Shown: positions 24,753 to 33,218, counted from the first letter of the stretch. The stretch is DNA of 64,000 bases from CALUOB01 sp944322305 (GCA_963931605.1 OZ007031.1:1116001-1180000); one strand, 5' to 3'. The notes: a model not told the origin generated them from the letters alone. Numbers and translations are program-made.

Positions 24753-24767
24753 CTTGATCTCCTCTCC

Positions 24768-24881
24768 TTAACCCTGACGCTGCTTGTGACGCGGGTTCTC
24801 GCAGATCACGAGAACCTTGCCATGGCGCCTGATGATCTTGCACTTGTCGCACATCTTCTTGACAGAGGGACGTACCTTCAT
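24768..24881 (-). CDS. rpmJ: 50S ribosomal protein L36 (zinc-binding form)
   Basis: 37-residue L36, missed by length-limited ORF searches. The product starts MKVRPSVKKMCDKCKIIRRH and ends GKVLVICENPRHKQRQG, with the C-x2-C, later Cys and His that bind zinc in the C+ form. Stop TAA at 24768, start ATG at 24881 after GGAAAG. Its position between infA and rpsM is conserved. Confidence 0.97.
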   Translation of the reverse strand: MKVRPSVKKMCDKCKIIRRHGKVLVICENPRHKQRQG

Positions 24882-24978
24882 CTGTCTTCCTTTCGGTAGT
24901 GCTCTTACGGGTGGTGCTTGTGGAATGTTATCTACTCGTCCAGCCGCAGACGTGAATGACCGGCTGAGAAGCGCTGCC

Positions 24979-25206
24979 TTACTTATAGCGATAGGTGATG
25001 CGCCCGCGCGACAGGTCGTAGGGGGAAAGCTCCACCACTACCTTGTCGCCCGGCAGGATGCGGATGTAGTTCATGCGAATCTTGCCGGAGATCGTGCAGA
25101 GAACCGAATGACCGTTCTCAAGCTCCACGCGGAACTGCGCGTTGGGCAACGGATCGGTGACCGTGCCTTCGAGCTCGATGGCATCTTCCTTCTTCACAGG
25201 CATCAT
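24979..25206 (-). CDS. infA: Translation initiation factor IF-1
   Basis: 75-residue OB-fold protein that occupies the ribosomal A site during initiation. Landmarks are IELEGTVTDPLPNAQFRVEL, ENGHSVLCTISGKIRMNYIR and ILPGDKVVVELSPYDLSRGR. Two adjacent ATG codons (25206 and 25203) could start the protein; the second gives the usual MPVKKEDAI. It lies 72 bp after map and 97 bp before rpmJ. Confidence 0.97.
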   Translation of the reverse strand: MMPVKKEDAIELEGTVTDPLPNAQFRVELENGHSVLCTISGKIRMNYIRILPGDKVVVELSPYDLSRGRITYRYK

Positions 25207-25278
25207 CTTTCTCTATGGAACGACAGCAGTACTGTATATTAACGCATACGACGAGGTCAGGAGCGATTTACGCAATCG

Positions 25279-26067
25279 CTACATAACTCCGCCCTGCATG
25301 GTGCACCAGGGCCCCTGATCGTCTTGGGTGAGAATCACCGGGCCGTCGTTGGTGATGGCGACGGTGTTCTCGTAATGGGCGGCCGCCTTGCCGTCAAGCG
25401 TGGAGACCACCCAGCCGTCACGGCCCACCTTCACGCGGTTGGTGCCGAGGGTGATCATGGGCTCGATGGCGATGACCATGCCCGCCTGAAGCTTGACGCC
25501 CTTGCCGCGGCGCCCGTAGTTGGGCACGTTGGGGTCCTCGTGCATGGAGCGACCCACGCCGTGACCCACGTAGTCGCGCAGGACGCCGTAGCCGTTGGAC
25601 TCCGCGAGACTCTGGATGGCGTGACCGATGTCACCCAGGTGGTTGCCAGGGACGGCCTCGGCGATGCCGGCCTTCAGGCAGTCGAGCGTGCACTCGCACA
25701 GCGCCTTGACCTCGGGCGCGGGCTCGCCGCAGTAAAACGTCCAGGCATTGTCCCCCACCCAGCCGTCAACGGTGGCGCCGGTGTCGATGGAGATCACGTC
25801 GCCGTCGCGCAGGATGACGTCAGGGTTGGGGATGCCGTGCACGACCTGCTCGTTCACGCTCGCGCAGATCGTGCCCGGGAAGCCGCCGTAGCCCTTGAAG
25901 GAGGGCGTGCCGCCGTGCATGCGGATGAGCTGCTCGGCCAGCTGGTCGAGCTCGAAGGTGGACACGCCGGGGCGCACCATGGCCCCAACGCGCCGGAGCA
26001 CCATCTTGGACAGCGCTCCGGCAGCTTTGAACTCTTCGATTTCCTGAGGGGTCTTCAGATGGATCAT
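25279..26067 (-). CDS. map: Methionine aminopeptidase type I
   Basis: 262-residue MetAP, removing the initiator methionine from nascent proteins. The pita-bread fold metal ligands are visible: D in ISIDTGATVDGWVGDNAWT (two Asp), H in GHGVGRSMHEDPNVPNYG, E in IAIEPMITLG and the last Glu in YENTVAIT. The ATG at 26067 overlaps the adk stop by 4 bp (ATGA), so translation is coupled. The secY-adk-map-infA order is conserved across Gram-positives. Confidence 0.96.
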   Translation of the reverse strand: MIHLKTPQEIEEFKAAGALSKMVLRRVGAMVRPGVSTFELDQLAEQLIRMHGGTPSFKGYGGFPGTICASVNEQVVHGIPNPDVILRDGDVISIDTGATVDGWVGDNAWTFYCGEPAPEVKALCECTLDCLKAGIAEAVPGNHLGDIGHAIQSLAESNGYGVLRDYVGHGVGRSMHEDPNVPNYGRRGKGVKLQAGMVIAIEPMITLGTNRVKVGRDGWVVSTLDGKAAAHYENTVAITNDGPVILTQDDQGPWCTMQGGVM

Positions 26068-26690
26068 AGACCAAGCGCTTCCTTGACGTCCGCGTACACC
26101 TCGTCGACCGGGCGGTCGCCGTCAACCGAGACGAGGATGCCCTTGCCGCGGTAGTACTCAACCAGCGGGCTCGTTGACTTCTCGTACACGTCCAGGCGGT
26201 TCTGGATGGTGGCGGGCTTGTCGTCGTCGCGCTGATACATCTCACCGCCGCAGGACGGGCACACCGCGTCGGCCGCCGTGCCGGTGTAGCCGCAGGCGCG
26301 GCAGGTGCGCCGCGAAGAGAGGCGCTTGACGATAACCGCGGGGTCAACGTCAACCAGAAGCGCGCAGTCGAGGCTGCGCTCCATCTTGGCGAGCTCGGAG
26401 TCGAGCGTCACGGCCTGCGTGGTGTTGCGCGGGAAGCCGTCGAGGATGAAGCCCTTCTTAGCGTCGTCCTGGTCCAGGCGCTCCTTGACGAGGTCGATCA
26501 CCAGCTCGTCGGGGACGAGCTCGCCGGCGTCCATGTACTTCTTAGCCTTGACGCCGAGCTCGGTGCCGCCCTTCACGGCAGCGCGGAGCAGGTCACCGGT
26601 AGAGATGTGGGCTACGCCGTAGTCGGCCACGAGGCGCTGGGCCTGCGTGCCCTTGCCGGCGCCCGGGGCACCTAACAGGACGATGTTCAT
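26064..26690 (-). CDS. adk: Adenylate kinase, zinc-containing long-lid form
   Basis: 208-residue enzyme interconverting AMP, ATP and ADP. P-loop GAPGAGKGT is at residues 7-15; the AMP-binding DGFPRNTTQA and the lid follow. The lid carries four cysteines (CRACGYTG...CPSCGG), the zinc-binding type typical of Gram-positive bacteria. It lies 25 bp after secY and overlaps map by 4 bp. Confidence 0.97.
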   Translation of the reverse strand: MNIVLLGAPGAGKGTQAQRLVADYGVAHISTGDLLRAAVKGGTELGVKAKKYMDAGELVPDELVIDLVKERLDQDDAKKGFILDGFPRNTTQAVTLDSELAKMERSLDCALLVDVDPAVIVKRLSSRRTCRACGYTGTAADAVCPSCGGEMYQRDDDKPATIQNRLDVYEKSTSPLVEYYRGKGILVSVDGDRPVDEVYADVKEALGL

Positions 26691-26715
26691 GTGGACTCCT
26701 TACCGCTTTGCGAAC

Positions 26716-28002
26716 TTACTTGAAGAACCCGTCGTAATCGTACATCTTGAGCTGGCTCTCGACCTTGGCGATCGTGTCCAGCACCACGCCCACCATGATA
26801 AGCACCGAGGTGCCGCCGAAGGCCTGGATGAGCTGGTTGCCCGTGAACGAGAACACGATGGACGGCACGATGGCGATGACCGCCATGAAGATGGCCGAGG
26901 GCAGCGTGATCTTGTTGAGGGCGTTTTTGATGAAGTCCGCCGTGGCCTTGCCCGGGCGCACGCCCGGGATGAAGCCGCCCTGCTTCTTGAGGTTGTCAGC
27001 CGTCTCCTGCGGGTTGAACACCATAGAGGTGTAGAAGTACGCGAAGAAGACGATGAGCACCACGTTCAGCACCCAGTTGAGCCAACCAGAGGAAAGCGCG
27101 GAGGCGGCAGCCTGAACCCAGCCGACGCCGGGGAAGAACACCGCGAGCTGAGCCGGCAGATACAGGATGGCGCTGGCGAAGATGATCGGCACGACGCCGG
27201 CCGTGTTGACCTTGATCGGCAGATAGGTGGACTGCCCGCCCATGATGCGACGACCCACCACGCGCTTGGCGTACTGCACCGGGATGCGGCGCTGGCCGCG
27301 CTCGATGAAGACGATAAGCGGGATGACGGCGATGATGACCACGAAGATCACGATCGTCATCACGATGCTCGCCGTGCCGCCGTCAAGCGAGGAGAAGATC
27401 GCCTGGGGCAGGCCCGCCATGATGTTGGCGAAGATGATGAGCGACATGCCGTTGCCGATGCCGCGCTGGGTGATGAGCTCGCCGATCCACATGATGAGCA
27501 TGGCACCCGCCAAAAGCGTGCCAACGATCATGATGTCGAAGACGATCTCGGGAGCGCCGGCGCCGGTGAAGCTGATGCCGAAGCTCTTGAACAGGAACAG
27601 GTAGCCGATGGAGTTCAGAAGACCCAGGCCCAGGGTGAGGTAGCGGGTGTACTGGGTGATCTTGCGCTGACCGACCTCGCCCTCACGCGCCAAGGCGGAG
27701 AGGGACGGAACCACGCTCTGCAGCATCTGGAAGATGATGGAAGAGGTGATATAGGGCATGATGCCCAGCGAAAAGACCGACACATAGCTGAGGGCCCCGC
27801 CGCTGAACAGGTTCAGCAGCGCCATGGCGCCGGAGGCAACCGAATCGCCTGCGACTCCTAAAAGGCCCGCCATCCCCTGGAAGGGGATGCCGGGCACAGG
27901 TACGTGCGCACCGATGCGGTACAGCACGAGCATAGCTATGGTGAAGAGAATCTTTCCGCGCAGTTCGTCTATGCGGAACGCATTCTTCAAACCATTTAGC
28001 AC
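26716..28002 (-). CDS. secY: Protein translocase channel subunit SecY
   Basis: 428-residue, ten-helix channel of the Sec translocase, partner of the SecA encoded at 59355-62357. Landmarks are RIGAHVPVPGI in helix 1, GIMPYITSSIIFQML, the cytoplasmic loop with RRIPVQYAKRVVGRR and GGFIPGVRPGKATADFI. The start is GTG 28002, overlapping the rplO stop by 7 bp and preceded by AAAGG, so it is coupled to rplO. Confidence 0.97.
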   Translation of the reverse strand: MLNGLKNAFRIDELRGKILFTIAMLVLYRIGAHVPVPGIPFQGMAGLLGVAGDSVASGAMALLNLFSGGALSYVSVFSLGIMPYITSSIIFQMLQSVVPSLSALAREGEVGQRKITQYTRYLTLGLGLLNSIGYLFLFKSFGISFTGAGAPEIVFDIMIVGTLLAGAMLIMWIGELITQRGIGNGMSLIIFANIMAGLPQAIFSSLDGGTASIVMTIVIFVVIIAVIPLIVFIERGQRRIPVQYAKRVVGRRIMGGQSTYLPIKVNTAGVVPIIFASAILYLPAQLAVFFPGVGWVQAAASALSSGWLNWVLNVVLIVFFAYFYTSMVFNPQETADNLKKQGGFIPGVRPGKATADFIKNALNKITLPSAIFMAVIAIVPSIVFSFTGNQLIQAFGGTSVLIMVGVVLDTIAKVESQLKMYDYDGFFK

Positions 28003-28445
28003 GGGAACTCGACCTTTCCGCCGGCCGCCTCGATCTTGGCCTGAGCGCTCTTGGAGATCTTCTCAACAGCCACCGTGAGCTTCTTGGAGATCTCGCCGTC
28101 GCCCAGCACCTTCACCGGGACGTTGACGTTCTTGATGATGCCGGCAGCAGCGAGGCTCTCGGCGTTGACGGTGTCGCCGTCGTTGAACTTCTCGTCCAGG
28201 CGGGCAACGTTGACCGCGGTGTACTCGACGCGGTTGATGTTGCGGAAGCCGGGGAGCTTGGGCAGGCGCATCGCCAGCGGGGTCTGGCCGCCCTCGAAGC
28301 CGGCGCCCTTGCCGCCGCCGGAGCGGGAGAGCTGGCCGTTCTGACCGCGGCCAGCGGTGGTACCGTGGCCGGAGCCGTTGCCGCGGCCGACGCGCTTACG
28401 GCGATGGGTGGAACCCGCTGCCGGAGTAAGATCGTGAATCTGCAT
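27996..28445 (-). CDS. rplO: 50S ribosomal protein L15
   Basis: 149-residue L15. The glycine-rich N-terminus GRGNGSGHGTTAGRGQNGQ and the core FEGGQTPLAMRLPKLPGFRN are characteristic. It is 3 bp after rpmD and overlaps secY. L15 is a late-assembly large-subunit protein reaching toward the peptidyl-transferase region. Confidence 0.97.
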   Translation of the reverse strand: MQIHDLTPAAGSTHRRKRVGRGNGSGHGTTAGRGQNGQLSRSGGGKGAGFEGGQTPLAMRLPKLPGFRNINRVEYTAVNVARLDEKFNDGDTVNAESLAAAGIIKNVNVPVKVLGDGEISKKLTVAVEKISKSAQAKIEAAGGKVEFPC

Positions 28446-28448
28446 GGG

Positions 28449-28628
28449 TTACTCCTCCTCGGTCTTGACGAGGTGCTTGACCTTGAAAATGGCGCCGCGG
28501 GTGCTCTCGTTGTCGGGGAGCACGTTCGTGTCGCCGATCTTGCGGAGGCCGAGGGCGCGCATGGTGCGACGCTGGGTCTCAGGGCGACCGATGACGCTCT
28601 TCACCATAGTGACTTTAATGTTAGCCAT
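28449..28628 (-). CDS. rpmD: 50S ribosomal protein L30
   Basis: 59-residue L30 starting ATG 28628 and ending TAA 28449. The product runs MANIKVTMVKSVIGRPETQR then RTMRALGLRKIGDTNVLPDN and ends in an acidic KTEEE. It lies 2 bp after rpsE and 3 bp before rplO, the conserved spc position. An overlapping longer reading frame on the other strand is a shadow. Confidence 0.96.
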   Translation of the reverse strand: MANIKVTMVKSVIGRPETQRRTMRALGLRKIGDTNVLPDNESTRGAIFKVKHLVKTEEE

Positions 28629-28630
28629 CG

Positions 28631-29155
28631 TTAGTTCTCCTTACCGTGGAACATCTCGGAAACGGTGAGGCCGCGGCGCTCGGCCGTCTCCTCAACGCTG
28701 GAGAGCTGCTTGAGGCCGTCAACGGCAGCCTTGATGACGTTCAGGCCGTTGCTGGTGCCCAGCGACTTGGCGATGACGTCCTTGATGCCGCAGATCTCGA
28801 ACAGCGGGCGCAGGGCGCCGCCGGCGATGACGCCGGTACCCTCGATAGCCGGGCGGATGATGACGTTGCCGGCACCGAAGTGGCCCTCGACCGCGTGCGG
28901 GATGGTGCGCTCGTCAACCACCGGCACGTGGAACATGTTCTTCTTGGCGTCCTCGACGGCCTTGCTGATGGCCAGCGGCACCTCGGCGGACTTGCCCATG
29001 CCGATGCCGACGTTGCCCTTGCCGTCACCCACGACGACCAGCGCGGCGAGCGACATGCGACGGCCGCCCTTGACGGTCTTGGACACACGGTTGATGAAAA
29101 CGACGCGCTCCTGAAGCTCGGAGGCCTCCTGGCGCCTGTTCTGATTACGAGCCAT
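28631..29155 (-). CDS. rpsE: 30S ribosomal protein S5
   Basis: 174-residue S5, involved in decoding accuracy. The double-stranded RNA-binding part QERVVFINRVSKTVKGGRR and the core VVVGDGKGNVGIGMGKSAEV are clear. Separated from rplR by 11 bp and from rpmD by 2 bp. Confidence 0.97.
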   Translation of the reverse strand: MARNQNRRQEASELQERVVFINRVSKTVKGGRRMSLAALVVVGDGKGNVGIGMGKSAEVPLAISKAVEDAKKNMFHVPVVDERTIPHAVEGHFGAGNVIIRPAIEGTGVIAGGALRPLFEICGIKDVIAKSLGTSNGLNVIKAAVDGLKQLSSVEETAERRGLTVSEMFHGKEN

Positions 29156-29166
29156 GTATTCTCCTC

Positions 29167-29535
29167 CTAGAACTTCAGGCCGGCCTCGCGGGCAGCCTCG
29201 GCGAGGGCCTTCACGCGGCCATGGTAGATGCGGCCGCCGCGGTCGAACACCACCTGGGTGATGCCCTTCTCGAGCGCGCGCTCGGCAACGAGCTTGCCGA
29301 TCTTGGCAGCAGCTTCCTTGTTGCCGCCGTTCTCGCCCTTGAACTGGGACTCGATGGAGGAAGCGGAGACGAGCGTCTTGCTCATGCCCTCGGAGTCGTC
29401 GATGATCTGGGCGTGGATGTTAGCGTTGGTGCGAGTCACGCGCAGGCGCGGACGCTCGGCGGTGCCGCTGATCTTGCCGCGGATGCGACGCTGACGGCGC
29501 TTGAGGCCTTCCCGCTTCGCCTTCTGCTTGTTCAT
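29167..29535 (-). CDS. rplR: 50S ribosomal protein L18
   Basis: 122-residue L18, a 5S rRNA-binding protein. Landmarks are RRQRRIRGKISGTAERPRLR, IHAQIIDD and the C-terminal FDRGGRIYHGRVKALAEAAR. A 65-bp spacer with a hairpin (29554-29575) separates it from rplF. Confidence 0.97.
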   Translation of the reverse strand: MNKQKAKREGLKRRQRRIRGKISGTAERPRLRVTRTNANIHAQIIDDSEGMSKTLVSASSIESQFKGENGGNKEAAAKIGKLVAERALEKGITQVVFDRGGRIYHGRVKALAEAAREAGLKF

Positions 29536-29553
29536 GCTGATCTCCTTATCTTG

Positions 29554-29575
29554 CCGTCACCTGACGGGGTGACGG
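29554..29575 (-). promoter_or_regulatory. Intercistronic hairpin rplF/rplR
   Basis: CCGTCACC and GGTGACGG form a perfect 8-bp stem with a 6-nt loop between rplF and rplR. There is no U tract, so a processing or stability element is more likely than a terminator. Confidence 0.5.
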
Positions 29576-29600
29576 TCTTTGACCGAGCCGTTAGCGGATG

Positions 29601-30137
29601 CTACTTGGCAGCCTTGCCGAGCTTGCGACGGACGTGCTCGTCCTGGTAGCGCACGCCCTTGCCCTTGTAGGGCTCCGGCGGACGGATGCCGCGGATCTCG
29701 GCGGCCACCTGGCCGACCTGCTGCTTGTCGACACCCGAGATCTTGATGTGGGTCTGGTCGGGGCACTCGAAGGTGATGCCGGCCGGAGCCTTGTAGGTCA
29801 CCGGGTGGGAGAAGCCGAGCGAGAGGTTGAGCTCGTCGCCCTTGAGCTGGGCACGGTAGCCGACGCCCACGAGCTCGAGGGTCTTGGTGAAGCCCTCGGA
29901 CACGCCCACAACCATGTTGTGGATGAGCGCGCGGGTAAGGCCGTGCAGGGCGCGGGAAGCGCGCTCCTCGTTGGCGCGGGTAACGACGATCTCGTTCTCC
30001 TCCACCGCGACGCTGATGACGTCGGCGAAGGTGTAGTCGAGCTGGCCCTTGGCGCCCTTGACGGCGATGTTCTTGTCGTTGACTGTCACTTCGACCCCGG
30101 CGGGAATCTGGACAGGCTTCTTACCGATACGAGACAC
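29601..30137 (-). CDS. rplF: 50S ribosomal protein L6
   Basis: 178-residue L6 of the factor-binding region of the large subunit. Two related domains are visible; the signature near the C-terminus is PEPYKGKGVRYQDE, preceded by GVDKQQVGQVAAEIR. The N-terminus MSRIGKKPVQIPAGVEV is typical. Follows rpsH by 30 bp. Confidence 0.97.
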   Translation of the reverse strand: MSRIGKKPVQIPAGVEVTVNDKNIAVKGAKGQLDYTFADVISVAVEENEIVVTRANEERASRALHGLTRALIHNMVVGVSEGFTKTLELVGVGYRAQLKGDELNLSLGFSHPVTYKAPAGITFECPDQTHIKISGVDKQQVGQVAAEIRGIRPPEPYKGKGVRYQDEHVRRKLGKAAK

Positions 30138-30167
30138 GGTTTTCTCCTTTCCTTTATCTCGCCGAAG

Positions 30168-30566
30168 TTACCAGATGTAGGCGACGACCTCGCCGCCAAC
30201 GCCCAGCTTGCGGGCGTCGCGGTCGGCCATGACGCCGTGGCTGGTGGAGATCACGGCAGTGCCGAGGCCACCCAGCACGCGGGGCAGGTCGGCGCAGGAG
30301 GAGTAGATGCGCAGACCCGGCTTGGAGATGCGCTTGATCCCGCGGATGACCTTGGCCTTCTTCGGGCCGTACTTGAGGGTGATGTGGAGGGTCTTGGCGG
30401 GGTAGGTGTCCTCGACGGAGTAGGACTCGATGTACCCCTCCTCCTGGATGACGCGAACGATCTCGACGAGCTTCTTGCTGCTCGGCATCGAGACCGTGGC
30501 CTTATTCGCAGCGTTAGCGTTGCGGATGCGCGTCAGCATATCTGCGATAGGGTCGGTAACGTTCAT
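30168..30566 (-). CDS. rpsH: 30S ribosomal protein S8
   Basis: 132-residue S8, a primary 16S rRNA binder and translational repressor of spc operons in model species. N-terminus MNVTDPIADMLTRIRNANA and C-terminus STSHGVMADRDARKLGVGGE are diagnostic. The start at 30566 is preceded by AAGGAGAATCTGC; an upstream in-frame extension to 30650 lacks a ribosome site. A 111-bp spacer with a hairpin separates it from rpsN. Confidence 0.97.
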   Translation of the reverse strand: MNVTDPIADMLTRIRNANAANKATVSMPSSKKLVEIVRVIQEEGYIESYSVEDTYPAKTLHITLKYGPKKAKVIRGIKRISKPGLRIYSSCADLPRVLGGLGTAVISTSHGVMADRDARKLGVGGEVVAYIW

Positions 30567-30607
30567 GCAGATTCTCCTTCGTTCTTGATGAACCCGTACG
30601 GACGGTC

Positions 30608-30630
30608 CTCTCCCTCCCATGGCGGGAGAG
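30608..30630 (-). promoter_or_regulatory. Intercistronic hairpin rpsN/rpsH
   Basis: CTCTCCC and GGGAGAG form a 7-bp stem with a 9-nt loop inside the 111-bp spacer. It could bind S8, as the E. coli spc leader does, but no S8-site consensus is visible. Confidence 0.4.
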
Positions 30631-30677
30631 CCTATCCTACGTTCTTCCACCGCGCGGGACGCGCGGCCTGGCAGTGG

Positions 30678-30863
30678 CTACCAGCTGGCCTTCTTGATGC
30701 CCGGAAGTTCGCCTTTGAGCGCAAGCTCGCGGAAGCAGACACGGCAGATGCCGAACTTGCGGTAGACCGAGTGCGGACGGCCGCAACGCTGGCAACGGGT
30801 GTACTTGCGGGTCGAGAACTTCGGCTCGCGCTGCTGCTTGACGATCATCGATGTCTTAGCCAC
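30678..30863 (-). CDS. rpsN: 30S ribosomal protein S14, type Z
   Basis: 61-residue zinc-binding S14. Two C-x2-C pairs are visible (RCQRCGRPH and CRVCFREL), the ligand set of the short Z form common in Gram-positives and actinobacteria. The C-terminus GELPGIKKASW is typical. It lies between rplE and rpsH, the usual spc location. Confidence 0.97.
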   Translation of the reverse strand: MAKTSMIVKQQREPKFSTRKYTRCQRCGRPHSVYRKFGICRVCFRELALKGELPGIKKASW

Positions 30864-30889
30864 GTATTCCTCCTCACCTATGTGCTACG

Positions 30890-30918
30890 GGCCCTGCAGG
30901 CCGGATGCCCGCAGGGCC
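30890..30918 (-). promoter_or_regulatory. Intercistronic hairpin rplE/rpsN
   Basis: GGCCCTGC and GCAGGGCC form a perfect 8-bp stem with a 13-nt loop between rplE and rpsN. Possible processing or attenuation element. Confidence 0.45.
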
Positions 30919-30932
30919 GCTTGGAACCTAAG

Positions 30933-31490
30933 TTATTTCTTGAACGGGAAGCCGAACGCGTCGAGAAGCGCCTTGGCCTCCTCATCGGTGTTGGCGGTGG
31001 TCACGATGGTGATGTCCATACCGCGGGTGTGGTCGACGGAGTCGAAGTCAACCTCGGGGAAGATGAGCTGCTCGGTGACGCCCATGGAGAAGTTGCCACG
31101 GCCGTCGAAGCTCTTGGGGGAGATGCCGCGGAAGTCGCGGATACGCGGGATGGCAACGGCCATCAGGCGATCGAAGAACTCCCACATGCGGTCGCCGCGC
31201 AGGGTGACCTTGCAGCCGATCGGCATGCCGGCGCGCAGGCGGAAGCTCGCGATGGACTTGCGGGCGCGGGTGATCATGGGCTGCTGGCCGGTGATGGCGC
31301 GCAGGTCGCGCACAGCGCCGTCGATAGCCTTGGAATCGGTGGCGGCCTCGCCGACACCCATGTTCACGACGATCTTCTCGATCTTGGGGATCATCATGAC
31401 GTTCTTGTAGCCGAACTGATCGTGCAGCTGGGCCTTGACGACCTCGTTGTACTTGGTCTTGAGGCGCGGAACGTACTTCTCTTCTGCCAT
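30933..31490 (-). CDS. rplE: 50S ribosomal protein L5
   Basis: 185-residue L5, a 5S rRNA-binding protein. Landmarks: PKIEKIVVNMGVGEAATDSK, TRARKSIASFRLRAGMPIGC, and DFRGISPKSFDGRGN. The start at 31490 has AAAGGAG upstream; the frame extends 53 codons further without a ribosome site. In most bacteria L5 follows L24 (rplX) directly. Here rplX lies about 7.8 kb away, so rplE is the first gene of a separate transcription unit. Confidence 0.97.
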   Translation of the reverse strand: MAEEKYVPRLKTKYNEVVKAQLHDQFGYKNVMMIPKIEKIVVNMGVGEAATDSKAIDGAVRDLRAITGQQPMITRARKSIASFRLRAGMPIGCKVTLRGDRMWEFFDRLMAVAIPRIRDFRGISPKSFDGRGNFSMGVTEQLIFPEVDFDSVDHTRGMDITIVTTANTDEEAKALLDAFGFPFKK

Positions 31491-31841
31491 TTCAACTCCT
31501 TTGGGGTTTGACGCACGGGGCTTGGCCGCTCGGGTCCTGCGCTGCTGCGCCGACCGTCGGGTTGTCCTCGTGCCTCCTGCCGCGCCCGAGCTGCGGATGG
31601 CGTACCGCAGGCGTGCGTTGTACCGGCAGGAGCCGACAATCCGGTTCACTATGATAAGCGCGCCCGTGGGCTATTTCCACAAAAATCCCGTCTGTGAAGG
31701 TCGAATCCATAATTGCCAGGCGAGAAGGACGGGATGGCACGCCCGGCGGACAGGAGACGCGGCCCGAGCACGCCCAGCGTAAGGAGGCTCTCCCCCATGC
31801 CGCCCGGCCGGCGCGGGCTGCTCGAGCTCCTCATGCCGCCC

Positions 31842-31958
31842 GGCCGGGGGCGGGGCTTATCATCCTGTGCTCAAACAGCTTCGGCGAGACGGAGGCCACA
31901 TTTAGTGGCCCCCTTCGCCTGCAGAACTGCGCCAGGACGATAAGCCCCGCCCCCGGCC
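31842..31958. repeat. Long imperfect inverted repeat upstream of rplE (hairpin 3)
   Basis: About 26 bp of outer arms (GGCCGGGGGCGGGGCTTATC at the left, mirrored at the right by GATAAGCCCCGCCCCCGGCC) enclose about 65 nt with its own inner stem GGCCAC-ATTTA-GTGGCC. The right arm contains GGACGATAAG, shared with hairpin 2 at 21.7 kb. Confidence 0.8.
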
Positions 31959-31970
31959 TCCGATAACGCA

Positions 31971-31996
31971 GCCCGGTTCCTTGCAAGGGACCGGGC
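31971..31996 (-). terminator. Hairpin after the MalY/PatB gene
   Basis: GCCCGGTTCC and GGGACCGGGC pair around TTGCAA, 14 bp past the lyase stop codon. No clear U tract follows, so termination is only likely. Confidence 0.5.
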
Positions 31997-32009
31997 AGGC
32001 GGACGGGCG

Positions 32010-33218
32010 TTACGCGTTGAAGACGTGCTTGTCGAGACGCGCAAACGCCTCCTGCACGCGGGAAAGCGGCAGCGCCAGGTTCATGCGGATGTGGCAGGGG
32101 CCGTGGAAGGGCCGTCCGTCCTGCCAGCCCACGCCCACGCGCCAACCTGCGCGCAGCAGATCCTCCACGCCGCAGCCGTGCTTCTCGCACCACGCGGTGC
32201 AGTCGAGGAAGAGCATGTAGGTGCCCTGGGGCTTGGAGACGCTCACGCCGTCGAAGTGCTCGGCGATGTAGGCGCACGCGTAGTCCACGTTGCCGGCTAT
32301 GACCTGGTTGAGCTCATCGACCCAGGCGTAGCCCTCGGGCTCGTAGGCGCCCATGAGGGCGTGCATCGAGAGGACGTTGGGCTCGTTGTAGTGGCACTTG
32401 CTCGCCTGGGCGCGCACGCGATCGCGCAGGTAGGCGTTGTAGATGATGTGGTAGCTGCCCACCAGGCCGGCCAGGTTGAAGGTCTTGCTCGGCGCGTAGA
32501 GGGCCACGGTGCGCATGCGCGCGTCCTCGGAGACGGACTGCGTCGGAACATGCTGCAGGCCCGGACGGATGATGTCCGACCAGATCTCGTCGGAGACCAC
32601 CACGCAGTCGTATTTGCGGTAAAGCTCCATGGCGCGCTCGACCTCCGCGCGCTCCCACACGCGGCCGCAGGGGTTGTGGGGCGAGCAGAACACCGCCACG
32701 TGGATGTGGTTCTGGGCGAGCTTCTCCTCCATGTCGGCGAAGTCCATGCGCCAGACGCCGTTCTCGTCCAGCTTGAGCGGCGAGTGCACGATCTTGAAGC
32801 CGGCGTTGGTGAGGCTGTTGGTGAAGCCGATGTAGGTGGGGCTGTGCACCAGCACCGCGTCACCGGGGGCCGCGAAGGCGCTCACCGTGGAAATGACGCC
32901 GCCGAGCACGCCGTTTTCGTAGCCGATGTGCTCGGGCGCGAGGCCGGTGACGCGGTTGCGGGTCTCGTGCCAGCGGATGATCTTGGCAAAGTACTCGTCG
33001 TGCAGGCTGAAGTAGCCGAAGTGCGGCTGAGCCAGGCGCGCGGCCACGGCCTGCTGCACGGTGGGCACCACCGGGAAGTTCATGTCGGCCACCCACATGG
33101 GGATGAAGTCGAAGCCCTCCGCAGGCTGCTCGGGCGCGCCCGGACGCAGGCCGACGGCGTCCACCGCCATGGCGTCCTGCCCCGCGCGCTCGATGATCGA
33201 GGTAAAGTCGTAGGTCAT
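32010..33218 (-). CDS. PLP-dependent aminotransferase/lyase, MalY/PatB family
   Basis: 402-residue fold-type I PLP enzyme. The PLP lysine lies in YAPSKTFNLAGLVGS, with CSPHNPCGRVW and VVSDEIWSDI as cofactor-binding landmarks. The N-terminus FDFIPMWVADMNFP is typical of MalY/PatB cystathionine beta-lyases, which split cystathionine to homocysteine, pyruvate and ammonia. A different C-S substrate is possible. The start at 33218 follows GGGGAG; the long upstream frame is repeat DNA. It lies inside the segment that separates rplX from rplE. Confidence 0.87.
   Translation of the reverse strand: MTYDFTSIIERAGQDAMAVDAVGLRPGAPEQPAEGFDFIPMWVADMNFPVVPTVQQAVAARLAQPHFGYFSLHDEYFAKIIRWHETRNRVTGLAPEHIGYENGVLGGVISTVSAFAAPGDAVLVHSPTYIGFTNSLTNAGFKIVHSPLKLDENGVWRMDFADMEEKLAQNHIHVAVFCSPHNPCGRVWERAEVERAMELYRKYDCVVVSDEIWSDIIRPGLQHVPTQSVSEDARMRTVALYAPSKTFNLAGLVGSYHIIYNAYLRDRVRAQASKCHYNEPNVLSMHALMGAYEPEGYAWVDELNQVIAGNVDYACAYIAEHFDGVSVSKPQGTYMLFLDCTAWCEKHGCGVEDLLRAGWRVGVGWQDGRPFHGPCHIRMNLALPLSRVQEAFARLDKHVFNA

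Larger units (their letters stand above)
31491..32009. other. Intergenic region upstream of rplE
   Basis: 519 bp between the MalY/PatB lyase and rplE, with no gene visible. An AT-richer patch at 31645-31720 probably holds the rplE-operon promoter (TATCAT-like -10 on the minus strand near 31650). CATGCCGCCCGGCCGG occurs twice in direct repeat (31797 and 31833), followed by the long inverted repeat 31842-31958 and a hairpin at 31971-31996. Confidence 0.5.
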
